Under the pieces are notes generated by a model. That model was given only the letters and a program-made list of their open reading frames with translations, was not told where the DNA came from and searched no databases. A stretch of DNA of 64,000 nucleotides. Origin: Saxidomus purpurata (taxonomy: Eukaryota; Mollusca; Bivalvia; Venerida; Veneridae). The position numbers and the translations under genes are program-made. Below, in pieces: positions 35,448 through 47,100 of the stretch. Position 1 is the first letter of the stretch. Each line of letters begins with the position of its first letter. The stretch covers positions 43,100,358 through 43,164,357 of the forward strand of contig JAFMSR010000002.1 in assembly GCA_022818135.1 (NCBI GenBank). Reading direction: 5' to 3'.

Positions 35448-36247
35448 CCAACCAAAAACACACCCCAGTCCGTTTAAAGTTAATTTAAGTTGAAAAATTA
35501 ATATGCCTTAAATATCCGATTCGTTCTTTCGTTATTTCAAAATCCTGCCGCTTGTAAAACTTCTAAACCAGAATAAGAAAGTTCTGCGAGTTTCAATTAA
35601 AAACAAAACAAACGGTAATAGCGATTGGGTAAAACTATCCCGAGTGTATACCATATCCCAGAATAAACGAAAACGCTCTACACAACATTTCTGAACATGC
35701 ATTGGACCTGAGTTTACATTTACTTAAGTGTTACTGTTTGAGCCCAAGCGTTGCATGCATGTCATAAACCTATAAATCTATATGCATATACATGGCTCAT
35801 TGGGACCTATGGTGTTACTATAAAGCTAGCCGTATGGCATTTTTAAATGTTTTTACAATGTAATTTATCAAGCAATAGACTTTGATGCCAAATATGGTCA
35901 TTTTTAAGATCGATTAGGTTTACAATTTGGAATTTTTTAAAAATCGAAAGACAGGGATTGAGTTCTTATTTCAAGTTGAAAGTCTAAATTATCGCCTACT
36001 CTGTCAAATGGTAAGAATTCGATCACGTAGGTAATACATATTTGGCAAACATTAAGCCCATTTTCAAAAATCAGTTTATTTTTCAGCTGGTATGTTACAT
36101 TCAACATACATAAACATAAGCTATGCATACCTTTTGACCTGCCTAAAAACTTACAAATAAATAACATGTAGTTCAAACAATTATCACATATCAATAATAA
36201 TTAAAATCTATGTAGATGACTTGTATTAAATTATCACATATCATTTT

Positions 36248-37872
36248 AAGACCGATCTAGATATACAATGTAGCAAACGTCAAATAAGAAAGCGTGATCA
36301 ATTATACTCCAAACTAAAAAGGTCAAAATCAAAATCGCCAAACCTCCTTCAGCATTTTAAAATAATTAAGGGTAAAATACAGAGGGAAATAAGGGAAGCC
36401 TATTGGCAGTATCTGGAATCGGTCATTTTTACTGATGATTCGAAGACTGGGAAAAATAAGAAATTTTATACTTATGTAAAAAATAATAAAACAGAAAGCT
36501 GTGGTGTGCCCCCCCCCCCCCCACCCCGCTAAAACACGAAGGTCAAACATTTACAGATCCTGTTGATAAGGCCAACATCTTAAATTCACAATTTGAATCA
36601 GTATTCTCCACGCCACAGCCCTTAAGCTTAGCCCAATCCTGTAGACAGAAGCTTATCCCACATAATCAACCAGTCATGCTTAAGGTTACCATTACTGAAG
36701 AAGGAGTTAACAAGCTTCTCAAAGGTCTGAACCCGAATAAAGCTTCTGGTCCAGATCAAATTTCACACAGGTTACTCAAAGAGCTCCGCCAAGAAGTCAC
36801 CCCTATACTCACACATATTTTTCAGATATCCCTCGAAACAGGTATTGTCCCAAATGATTTGAGACATGCTGTAATTGCTCCAGTATTTAAAAAAGGTCCA
36901 AAAAACAAACACAGCAATTATAGACCTATATCTTTGACCTGTATTGCATCAAAGCTTATGGCACATATCCTGGTTTCAAATATTATGTCCTTTTATGATA
37001 AACACAACGTTCTTAGCCAATATCAGCAGGGCCTCAGGTCAACCGTAGTTGTGAATCACAATTAGTTAGCTTCACCCAAGAGGTCCATGACGCTCTAGAG
37101 TAAGGTCAACAAACAGATATAAATGTCATGGACTTCAGTAAGGCCTTTGATAAAGTTGACCATCATAAACTTGTCCTGAAACTGCAAAGACTAGGTTTGA
37201 ATAGTGAAGTCATTAACTGGGTCAACTCATTCCTTAAGTCAAGGTCACAACAAGTTGTTGTTGAAGGTCAAAAGTCAGACATCCGACCAGTCTTATCTGG
37301 AGTCCCTCAAGGTTCAGTATTAGGTCCCTGTCTCTTCCTATCATATATAAATGACCTTCCTGATAGTGTTAAGGGTAAAGTGAGAATATTTGCAGACGAT
37401 ACCATTGTCTATCTAACAATTAAGAACACAGATGATGCCAACACTCTACAGAAAGACCTTCATTCCTTAGAAATATGGGAAAATGATTGGTCCATGGAAG
37501 TTAACCCAGATAAATGTGAGATTTTAACAATAACAAGAAAAAGAAAACCCATAGAATTCCCATATACACTACATGGAACCCAGTTAAGATCAACTAAAGC
37601 CGCAAAATACCTTGGGCTAACTATAAGTCATGACCTTTCATGGACCAAACACATCAATAACATAACAGCTAAGGCCAATAACTCACTCAGATTCATAAAA
37701 AGAAATGTAAAAACATCAGATAAAAAGATAAAAGAAATGGCATATAAAACTTATGTAAGACCCCAAGTAGAGTACTGTTCCACCATTTGGCATCCATGGC
37801 AAAAATACTTAATTTACAATGTTGAACAAGTCCAGAGGTCAGCTGCAAGATATATATTTAATGACTAATTAA
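36248..37872 (+). pseudogene. Non-LTR retrotransposon fragment: reverse transcriptase, truncated at both ends
   Basis: A decayed LINE of the Jockey/CR1-like type. The first visible coding piece (about 36380-36515) is broken by a poly-C run at 36510. Then 36676-37062 gives NKASGPDQI, the KKGPKN and NYRPISL motifs of RT fingers; a frameshift/stop at about 37050-37100 follows; then 37128-37868 carries MDFSKAFDKVDH, SGVPQGSVLGP, the catalytic FADDT and YLGLTISHDLSW. The frame stops at ARYIFND, where family members usually continue. A 25-bp direct repeat with one mismatch flanks it (36223-36247 and 37873-37897, core TTATCACATATCATTTT). There is no endonuclease domain, no poly-A tail and no 3' UTR. 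It is not functional. Confidence 0.85.
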
Positions 37873-38253
37873 GTATTAAGTTATCACATATCATTTTTAT
37901 CAAAAGTAGGCGTCTGCAAAATCAAATACTGTACCCTTCTTCGTGTATATTGTCTGCAAAATCCTTCTTTGTTTATATTGTCTACTCAGTTCGTCTGCAA
38001 AGTATACCGTTCCGAATCGTATTGTCCCAATCCAATTCGCCTTTGGTGGACAACTCCCTTGCTATATCCGTGCTATCTTAAATGATTGTGGCAAAATTGC
38101 AAGTTAAGCTATACAATTAATGGTACGTTACACCATTGGGCGAATAACACAGATTCAACTTCCGCAGATTGGTTCCACTTTTGGGGAAACAAATTGTAGA
38201 AAACTTCGGGAAACAGGAGTGCACGTGCTCCTCAATGGCAAACATTATAAGCA

Positions 38254-38446
38254 GGAGGGGAGCGGTGATGTAGAGGTTAAGGTGTCGGCCGCTATCCCAG
38301 GGATTGCGAGTTCTAGCCCAACTTGGGTCACGACCGTACTTTCTCATATGACACCAGTACTGGTTTTTCCAGGAAGCGGATTCGAGAGTGACTCAATAAG
38401 CTACAAGCTTTCTTCACAATCGAGCTAAAATAGATTAGTATAAACT
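38254..38446 (+). mobile_element. tRNA-derived SINE, copy 1, with 14-bp target duplication
   Basis: The tRNA-like head has an A-box-like region (GATGTAGAGGTTAAGG, 38267-38282) and a B-box-like GAGTTCTAGCCC (38308-38319). The body has ACCAGTACTGGTTTTTCC and the tail GAGCTAAAATAGATTAG. AAACATTATAAGCA flanks it exactly at 38240-38253 and 38447-38460. Two more copies lie in this window. Confidence 0.85.
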
Positions 38447-38460
38447 AAACATTATAAGCA

Positions 38461-41129
38461 ACCTTTAACATCAGCGCCGTGTAATAACTCCTTGACACTT
38501 GACAGCTGAGTTATCTCCCCTTTCCTACTTTTTTACGCATAATTTACCCATTTTCATCTGGAGCATACCACGAAAAGAATTGCAAGGACTGAGTTCATAC
38601 TTTGCACACTGATAGAGGTCATTGAGAGAAGTTCAGTGACAAAGAAAAAATGCAATGATTAAGTACCTTAATTCTAGCTTACCATATGTTTTTAATGTTC
38701 TCCCTTTCTGTATTATGCTTGTACGGAACATAAAACAAAAAGTATTTAAGGTATTAAGTTGATGAAGAGGAGAATGATAAAACATGTATAAAGCATGTTT
38801 AGATACTTATGCAAAAGTTGACTCCCTTGATGTATATAATATTATTTAAGTACATGTATATGAACAGTTCTCACATTGTTCTCAACATTAAAGAAAACTT
38901 ATTTAAACATATTGACAAACGAAAAAGAATAATACCTATTTATGAATAAGGAAATCATCAAAAATCCTGACTGAACTGCTTCACATGTGATGAGAAACTA
39001 GTAGCAAGCAATACTTTAACAGTTTCCACCAATCCAACTGCCTTAATTGATTAAAACTGGAGGCAGATCAAATATCCTCTGGGAGGGAATTCCAGAGTAA
39101 AGGAGCATCATGTCTGAAATGATGTTTTCGAAATGTTATAGTTTTGACATGTGGACTTTCTAAAATATTAGAATAACGAAATTAACTGATTAATTTCTTT
39201 TTCTAACAAAGTCCGTAGTTACATTAAAACCAGTCAGTAAGTACATTTCATGACGAAATACAAACATTTAAAGAGACACAAAAGCATATCTATAAAGCAA
39301 ATTCAAACACATAAGAACAAACACAATGACGATAATGACTCAGCGAAAATGACAATGGGAACAGATATTATATGTTACATATATTTCAAATTGTTTTTTT
39401 AGCACACATATTGGCAATATTTGTATAAGAGACAGAGTAAGATGGTTTGAAAACGACTACAAAAAAAATTTAAGATAACTAAAGAAACTTGCTGTTTTCA
39501 CAATCTCGTTATGCTAAAATTTTAATTCCTATTAAATCTCTTGGTAATTTTGCTTAATGATATACAAAAATGAAAAAAAAACCAACAACAGTAAGACATT
39601 ACTCAACAAGATATTTGCACACAATGATTATTCTTCCTCATACTGTGTTCTATTATGTAACATTAAGTTTCTTTCCTTATATATATATAGGATGTGTGAG
39701 TATCATTACTGTTAAACATTTGAAATAGTAGATCTGTTTTGTGCCGACTTAACTAATACGTTTCATGTGTTCGAAATAAAGTTTAAGCACCGTTATAGAT
39801 ATGTGGCTTATCAGCTGTGGAAATCCTTTCAAGAACATTCAGATTTGCATCCAGTTTTAATCAACACAGATACATTTGTAGCTAGTGTCCTCTTTGACTG
39901 GTGAAATAAACACATGTTCCTATGTTTTAAACATAAAGGCAACATATCAATCAGTAGTGATAGTATCACTATGCATTTATTTTTTTAATCTTGTGTTAGA
40001 TAAAATGTTTATGATTGTCCTCTTGTATGTCATTTTTGCTCAAACTAATACAGATATGTTAAAAAAAAACAACAATACAGTGATCTCACAATAGCGTTCA
40101 CTGATTTTAACTCAAGTTATGAGGGTTTACTAGCAAGAGCTTACCAGTCTAATCTACATTTATCAAGGATTGAAATCACAGCAAAAGAAACTTTTAAAGG
40201 CCCATATTGTTTATGATCTGATTATATCACACATTTAGTTTAAAAACTATACAAACAGATTAAAAGCAGGTTGCTCCAGACAGGGTCCGTATATTATTAC
40301 ATGTAATATACGGACCCTGCTCCAGAGTAGCCGGTGATGCGTGCTCATCATTGTCTCGAAAACCTCTAGGGACGAGGCTGTCGTTTCACTTACGGAAGGC
40401 TGTTCCAGAGGCGGATTCTATATGGAAAGGAGTGCGTGTAGGCATTGGCACTAACTGGGCCCTAATTTAACTAGGACCCAGACATTAGTAAATGGCAGCT
40501 GAAATATGTGTGCGATGCCTATCGTGTGTAGCCCCACATATTTCTTTTATGATAAGCCATTTTGTTACATTTGCGTCTGCCCATATTACTCCCTGTCCAT
40601 AATACTCATGAGAGGTATGAGGCAGTATATGATAGGTAGGTATAGGTAGGTAGATTTGTTATCTTGTTTTAGTCAGTAAATAGCTTCAATCTAATGTGTG
40701 TCCGAATTAAAAAAAAAAGATTATTGTATCTTGTGTCTTGTACATTGTTTTTAAATGTGTTATTCTTTAGCAAAATGTACCGGTAGTTTTATTATAGAAT
40801 ATAGTTCGATTAAATTATTTATGGTCTGATACAGTGTTTTCTAAATAAAAATGTATGAAGCAGGACCAATGTAAACAAAATCTGGAAACTTCCAGGCATT
40901 TAGATGAATTTCGGTGTATTTCATCAGTGTTGCTCTATATATACAACCATCATTTAGTAAGCTGTTAGTTAACAATATAATGTGTAACGGCATGTAACTG
41001 TCTGTGTAATATTTGAATTTGCCTAGAAACCCACAGTAACAAGAAATCTGGAATTCTCGTTCGTGCATTTTCTCTTGGACAGTGTTGGATGCCTAAAAGT
41101 GTATTGAAAATAAATCAGTTCCAGTAACG
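38461..41129. other. Intergenic DNA before the 270-residue gene, no gene seen
   Basis: A/T-rich with short frames without domains, apart from the 39-bp palindromic element at 40281-40319. The promoter of the downstream gene is probably close to 41129 but shows no clear core motif. Confidence 0.45.
40281..40319. mobile_element. 39-bp palindromic mini-element with CAGGG ends and 7-bp target duplication
   Basis: Arms CAGGGTCCGTATATTA (40281-40296) and TAATATACGGACCCTG (40304-40319) are perfectly complementary around a 7-nt loop. CTCCAGA directly abuts both ends (40274-40280 and 40320-40326). The CAGGG termini and 7-bp duplication are the same signature as the 1.57-kb element at 29206. Confidence 0.7.
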
Positions 41130-44100
41130 ATGGAAACAGACATTAATTTAGAAAAATATGTCCACAAGGTGAGTTGTTTTGTGTCAGCATCCAAGTTCTT
41201 TAGCTAGAGCCTGGGGAACCTATGCTGGGGGCATTTTGAATGTATCCTTCTTTCTCCCCGATCCGAGGTTTCTCCGTGATTCGCGTGATAGTTATTTCCG
41301 CCCATCGAAACCCCATTCCCAAATGCAAGTTCACAGAAACCCAGCAATCAAGCAGGTATTTGAAGAACTATCATGTAAAAATTCTTTTGTCTTCAAAAGT
41401 ATTAAAAATCTACTTCATTTTAACATATTAAATGGAAATAAGCTGAAAATTCTTATTCTCCATTTTGCCCTGGTCAGGAGTGATTATTTCCCTCCCTGCG
41501 CTCTAAAACAACTTACTGATTTACTTGTAAAAAGTGCGGGAAGCACATAATGGAACAGCCAAATTTCAGCCATCAGAATCCTCGGATCGCGGAGAAAGTG
41601 TGAGAGTGTTCAGAGAGTCAGAGGTCATAACATATCAGGTCATTTTGTGTAAACAACAAATGACTGCATTAAATTGTGTTTCTAAAGGGAATAATGAATA
41701 GTAACCTAAAATTTCCAGAGTTAAATTTCATTTGAAAAAGTATTTTTAAACATAGAATATGCAGAATCATTCCTTAGACCCTCGAATCGCGGAGAAAGAA
41801 GCATATATATCAGCTGTTCAGAAAGCAGGAAATCCTAATAACCATTTTGATTTGCCTCAGCGGAAACATAATGTTATCCCAGCTAAATCGAAACAAGAAT
41901 GTTAATGTGCGTCATCACGTGACTATGTCGTTCTGGGAGCTATTGACACGACACATGTCAAAACTTGAAATTTCACCACGAAGGGAACCAATGCTGGCGG
42001 TATGTGATATTTGACAACCAACAGGTGGGAAACAGTTTTTAGAGCCTAAATATTAACTAACAAGAGATAACAGTTTCCATAGAATATATATTTTTATACA
42101 AAAGAAATAAGTTTTATCAAAAATGCTAACTTTAACTGGGTGATTTTGATGTCTATATTTAAGAATTTTTCTAGCGAAATGGATGGAGTACAATTGTATC
42201 ATCTGCTGTGACGTCACAGAGCTGCACGCGCGGCTATCACTACGTTTGTTGTAAAAGCATTTCTTCGACTGTCAATGCTGGATATACCCTGAAAAAAATT
42301 TCTTCATCTGTTTTTCTGTAAATAGTCGTTTTTCGGAGATACCACCAGCATAGGGATACCGCCAGCATAGGTTCCACCACTACAATTATAACCCTGCTTG
42401 ATTCCCTTGTACAGCTAAAGAGTTTAGGCGTAGCCGGTATTTTATTGACAGGATGGGTACAAGTACTTAAAGCTGCATCTTACAAAAATGATCAAAAAAA
42501 AAAGTAGCAGTTTTTAAAGTTTTGGAAGCCAGAACTAAATCCCTTGAGGCTTTGAAAGCCCAAGTCTTCAGGCCAAGAGCTCAAATTCTTTCTCTAGAAA
42601 GTAAGTCTTGTTTTTAGTCACACTGTAAATACGCTTATGTTGATGGTGGCCAAATTGTGGTGGAAGTTAAGCCTGATCACAGTGAAACTGAACAAATTTT
42701 CATACTATGCTGTTGTTTTCTTTTGTTCAATAGTTTCTCTGAATTTCTGATAGAATAGTTTTAGATACAATATAGTATTAGTAATGTCTTACTTGCTTCA
42801 GTCTGGGTCCTAATTATATTCAGTGGACTGGTACTAAGTTAGCCTAATTAATTTGGCATTACTGTGCAACCCCCTTCATAGAACTGATCCAACATTTTAT
42901 TACTATCACACCTTCATGCCTGATCTTAATTCACTCAGTACTTAGTACAATGTTTACTTTCACTGTCAGACCGATATTACACATAGGTAAGTTCAACTTA
43001 CCTCATTCAAATCACAACTTTTCCACTCTGCAATGAATTAAATATCATTTTACCTGAAAATCTAAAGGTAAATGAAAAGTCTCTAGAAGTCTAAAGCGAC
43101 AATTTTACATGCACGCTGTAAATCGGCAGGTACCCAGGTAACAAACTGACCTCATAGCCGAAGGGTTCTGATTGTTACGTTAGTGACTATATTTTCAATT
43201 GTTTATATTTCACTGATTGATGCGGATGTACATGTACACTGTATAGATAGATAAATTGAACTTGGAAGTGTGGAAGCGTTATTATTAAACTAACCATATT
43301 GTGAAAAATCATAAATTCACAAGATATTGAATAATCTGTTAATCTCGCAAACAAGTTTAAAATGTCAACAACTAAAATTGGTTGCCTTCGGCCTAAATGT
43401 TAAAATCTGTTATAAATAATAGTTTTGACTGTTTTCAGGTACTTCTGGAAGAGAGAGAAAGGCATGATAAATTCTTAACAGATGATGATATTAAGGAAAT
43501 ACTTGATGAGACAGATGGAACAGGAAATAATGTTAGGAAGGGAATTGTGGGATATCCAAGCCATCCGCTCTACCGACAGATAGCAACCATGTTACAGACG
43601 TGGTTGGAATCCTCGTGAGTTAATTTTCAGTGGTTGCAAAATGTATTCAGTACAGAACTTTTCTTGAAATTCTGGTAAAAATGTTCAGTCCGGCATTGAT
43701 GCAGTATCTGTTGACTAGTAGTTTCCGTCATCCTGCTATTTTAGTTTTACTTTTCATGTGACCCTCCACAGAGAAATTGTGATTGTTGTCATAATGTTTT
43801 CATATATGCCAAGAGCAGAGTAAAATTTCTTTGAGCAAAAGCATAAATTTAGATAGAATTTTAATATTTTATATAACATATTCAGGCAAATCTGTTGAAA
43901 TCATTATATATTCAGTTGTTTTATTTATTTGCATGTACAAAATAGTTCTGTACATGTTTGTGATGGAAATAGCAAAAAATGTCTAGTTATACCCCTTTGG
44001 AGCCCTGTTACTTCGACACATGGGCAAGGGAGGGACCACAGGTACTTGACACACATACTTTTTGGACCTATATATGCCTATTAGGTCTGAAATAGGCATA

Positions 44101-47100
44101 AATAGGTAAAAAAAACTATATTTATCAAGTACATGTGCAAGAGACAAAGCTGATGTTTATATGTACCCTTTAAGTGAAAGTGAAAGAACTGAAGTAATTG
44201 TTAAACAAATTTTAACAAAAATATTTAAAAAAAAACTTTTTGTGATGGATACTGCTTGCATACCAGCATAAATGTAGTTAAATGATACCACAATATAGTG
44301 ATGAAAATGTCACTTGCTGACGAAGAGCAGAATCAAAATTACATATTTATAGATCTAGTGTTTCTATAATTTTATAGATGTATTTTGACAGTTATAACTT
44401 TCTATGTTTTACAACAACTTTTGTAAATTATTTCCAGGCACTGTCCAATCCTAGATCAACCCAAGTATGATCTTCTGGATGAACAAGTTTATGTGGAATC
44501 AAGGTCTGTATAAGGATTTTGAATGTTATTCTATAAATTAGGCTGCAGTAACTGCAGTGACTGTGTAAGGGTAAAATAATATAAGATGGCATTTCGTTCA
44601 AGTGTGTCTTTTATTACAGTATAATAATTATTGTAATTCAATTTAGAAAAAGCATGTTGTATATTAATGTAAGACTATTAATTCATTTTGGTCAACTGTG
44701 TCAGTAGAGCTGGGTTCCCACTGTTGGTCGCCAATGGCGCCAAATGTGTTAATAAATAAATTCTGGCACTACATCTGGTGGTGAAAGGTTTAAGCCTTTG
44801 ACTTGTGTCTTCATGGCATAGAGATCCTTATTACTGTGTCATAGTCATTGGTCCACCATAGCATCATTTAAGGTGGTGAAAGTTTGCCACTGTCACATGA
44901 TTTTAACTTAATACAACCCTGGGAAGCGTGTTGTTTTGCGTCAACATGTTAGCCCTGATATGCAACACGTCTTGGATAGTGTTTTTTTTTTAAATTTGAT
45001 GGCGCAGTAATTAGCTGAAACTTATTTGATCAAAATTTTTTAGATATTTTTTTTTTTTAATTTTATAATCAAGTGCACATAGTGGTACTTTAAAAAGGCA
45101 ATTAAATGCTGAAATATTGTAAATATTTCTGCATGTACTTATTATTATTATTTAGAATCCCTGTAAATTCCTGTGGATAATTTATTTACCTATTAATAAA
45201 TTCATATGCTTAAAACCAGTGTCAATATTATGATTGTTCTGATACAAAAATTCTTTTTAAAATGGTTTTGAGTGGCATGCAGAATGTTTTAGAAATTGTC
45301 AGGGGTGTATTTATTTAGTCTGCAGTTTGTGAGACAAGATAGACCAATTGTCAGATTTGTTATACATGTAGTTGACCTTGATTGGCTGAGAAGTTGGCTC
45401 GAAGGATTTTATGGCATTTTTAAAATATATATAAATATGATGCACAGCTGATTTGAAGTGAGTTTGGGCATAATTGAGTGTATAGAATTCAGTCTTCTCA
45501 ATATTTCCAGAATCTAATCCAGGAATATGTTTAGTTTAAACTAATTTATTTTAGCTCGATTGTGAAGAAAGCTTGAAGCTTATCGAGTCACTCTCGAGTC
45601 CGCTTCCTGGAAAAACCAGTACTGGTGTCATATGAGGATGTACGGTCGTGACACCATTGGGGCTCGAACTCGCAACCTCCGGGATGAGCGGCCGAATATG
45701 TTTACACAAATGATTTTCTGTCTTTATCAGAGCAGCTGTTATATCTTCAATCAAACCTATGTTGGATGGACTGAAGACGCTACATACCATGTGGGTGGAA
45801 GAAGAAATAGTGTTTCGAGTGAGGGAAGTTTTAATGGTATGTTCATAGTCAGGCATTTTGCTGCTAACTTATATGTAGTTGTACTATAACTTTCTTCTAG
45901 AGATCTATAAAAGATGACTTCATCATAGATGAGTTATTGCTTCTCAAAATGTCTACGAAGTGGTTTTAATACAAGTATGAAATTTGAACCATAGGCATAT
46001 AGCATGAAATAATTTCCAGTGTCGAAATGACTACAAGAGCAGAAGGTGAACACTAGCAGAAGGTGAACACTAGCAGAAGGTGAACACTTTGCTTGGCTGG
46101 GATACTTACTGTTATATTTGCATTTATGTCAAAATGTACTAGATGCTTTTTTTGTGTAGAAAAAATTGCTGGTATTTATTTAAGTCATCACTTTCGTTGA
46201 GTCTCATTTCTAAATACCACATCAATCTCAGTCTTATACAACAACAACAACTTGGTTGTTGCTAAGACATGGATCTTACGGAAGACCTGATAGGTTTAAC
46301 AGCTTTAGTCATGTGTTTCAGCGTTTAGAGAAGAGGGGCCTGCTAGATTTGCTAGGTATAAGAAAGACGGTGGGGACGAAAGATTTGTGGCCTCCATCAA
46401 GAAGTAAATTACTTGCCAGCTTCACACAGCTTCACTCGTATGTTCATTTTTAGAAGATTTCAAGATTTTGTTTTGTTTCCACAAAAGGTGCACAATGGAT
46501 CTAGTATTCCTGTAAATTAACTAAAAAATGATAAAGTATTTTTAGCTAAAAATAAATTATAAACAACAACTTGGCAGAGGGCGTGTTCTGAGCCTGTGAT
46601 TATGGCTTTATGTAGCGGAGGTTTTGTTTGGTAAGCTATTAGTACAAAGTTGTGCTACAGTCCTGTTGGAAGTTTAAAGAGGAAATGATTTTTATTTCTG
46701 AAATAATTCTACAATATATTATAAATTCACTCAAACAGCATCCTCAATACAGGAAACACAACTTAGGTATTTCTAGTGGTGTTTGATCTAGAGAGGTTGG
46801 ACTGTATCTCTAACCAATGAGTTTAGTTTAATAATATTTTATTTTGTTCTTTGCATATACATATTACGTGAAATTACAGTAAAATGCTTATATATTTTGT
46901 ATAGTACAAACAAAGACAAAAAAGGGTTGAGCCAAAAGTTCTAATGAGTGTACATGTACCTCAACTTGCAGACCTAAATCAGAGCTAACTGTAGGTGCGC
47001 GAGCACTGGCTAAACATCATCACAGGGATGAGACAGAATCATGGTGGGGAAGCTGTACAGGAAGTAAGTACATGTATTCAGTCACTAAATATCTGATTGA

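Larger units (their letters stand above)
33238..36222. other. Intergenic DNA upstream of the zinc-finger gene, no gene seen
   Basis: Possible location of the minus-strand promoter and 5' UTR exons, but I could not define them. Two ATGGCGGA motifs lie at 33690-33714 and a CTCF-core-like site at 33928-33938. There is a long A-rich tract at 35402-35447. Confidence 0.4.

Noticed and set aside
36510..36526. Poly-C run as a regulatory G-quadruplex
   Set aside because: It is a homopolymer expansion inside a dead retrotransposon; there is no spaced G-tract pattern on the other strand beyond this run.
37128..37868. Intact host gene for a reverse-transcriptase-like protein
   Set aside because: The frame is a LINE fragment with an upstream frameshift, missing domains and flanking target duplications.
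38254..38330. A functional tRNA gene
   Set aside because: The A and B boxes are degenerate, there is no cloverleaf, and target duplications show it is a SINE.
41179..41550. 123-residue plus-strand ORF as a gene
   Set aside because: It begins just past the donor of exon 1, lies in a TIR-bounded repeat and shows no domain.
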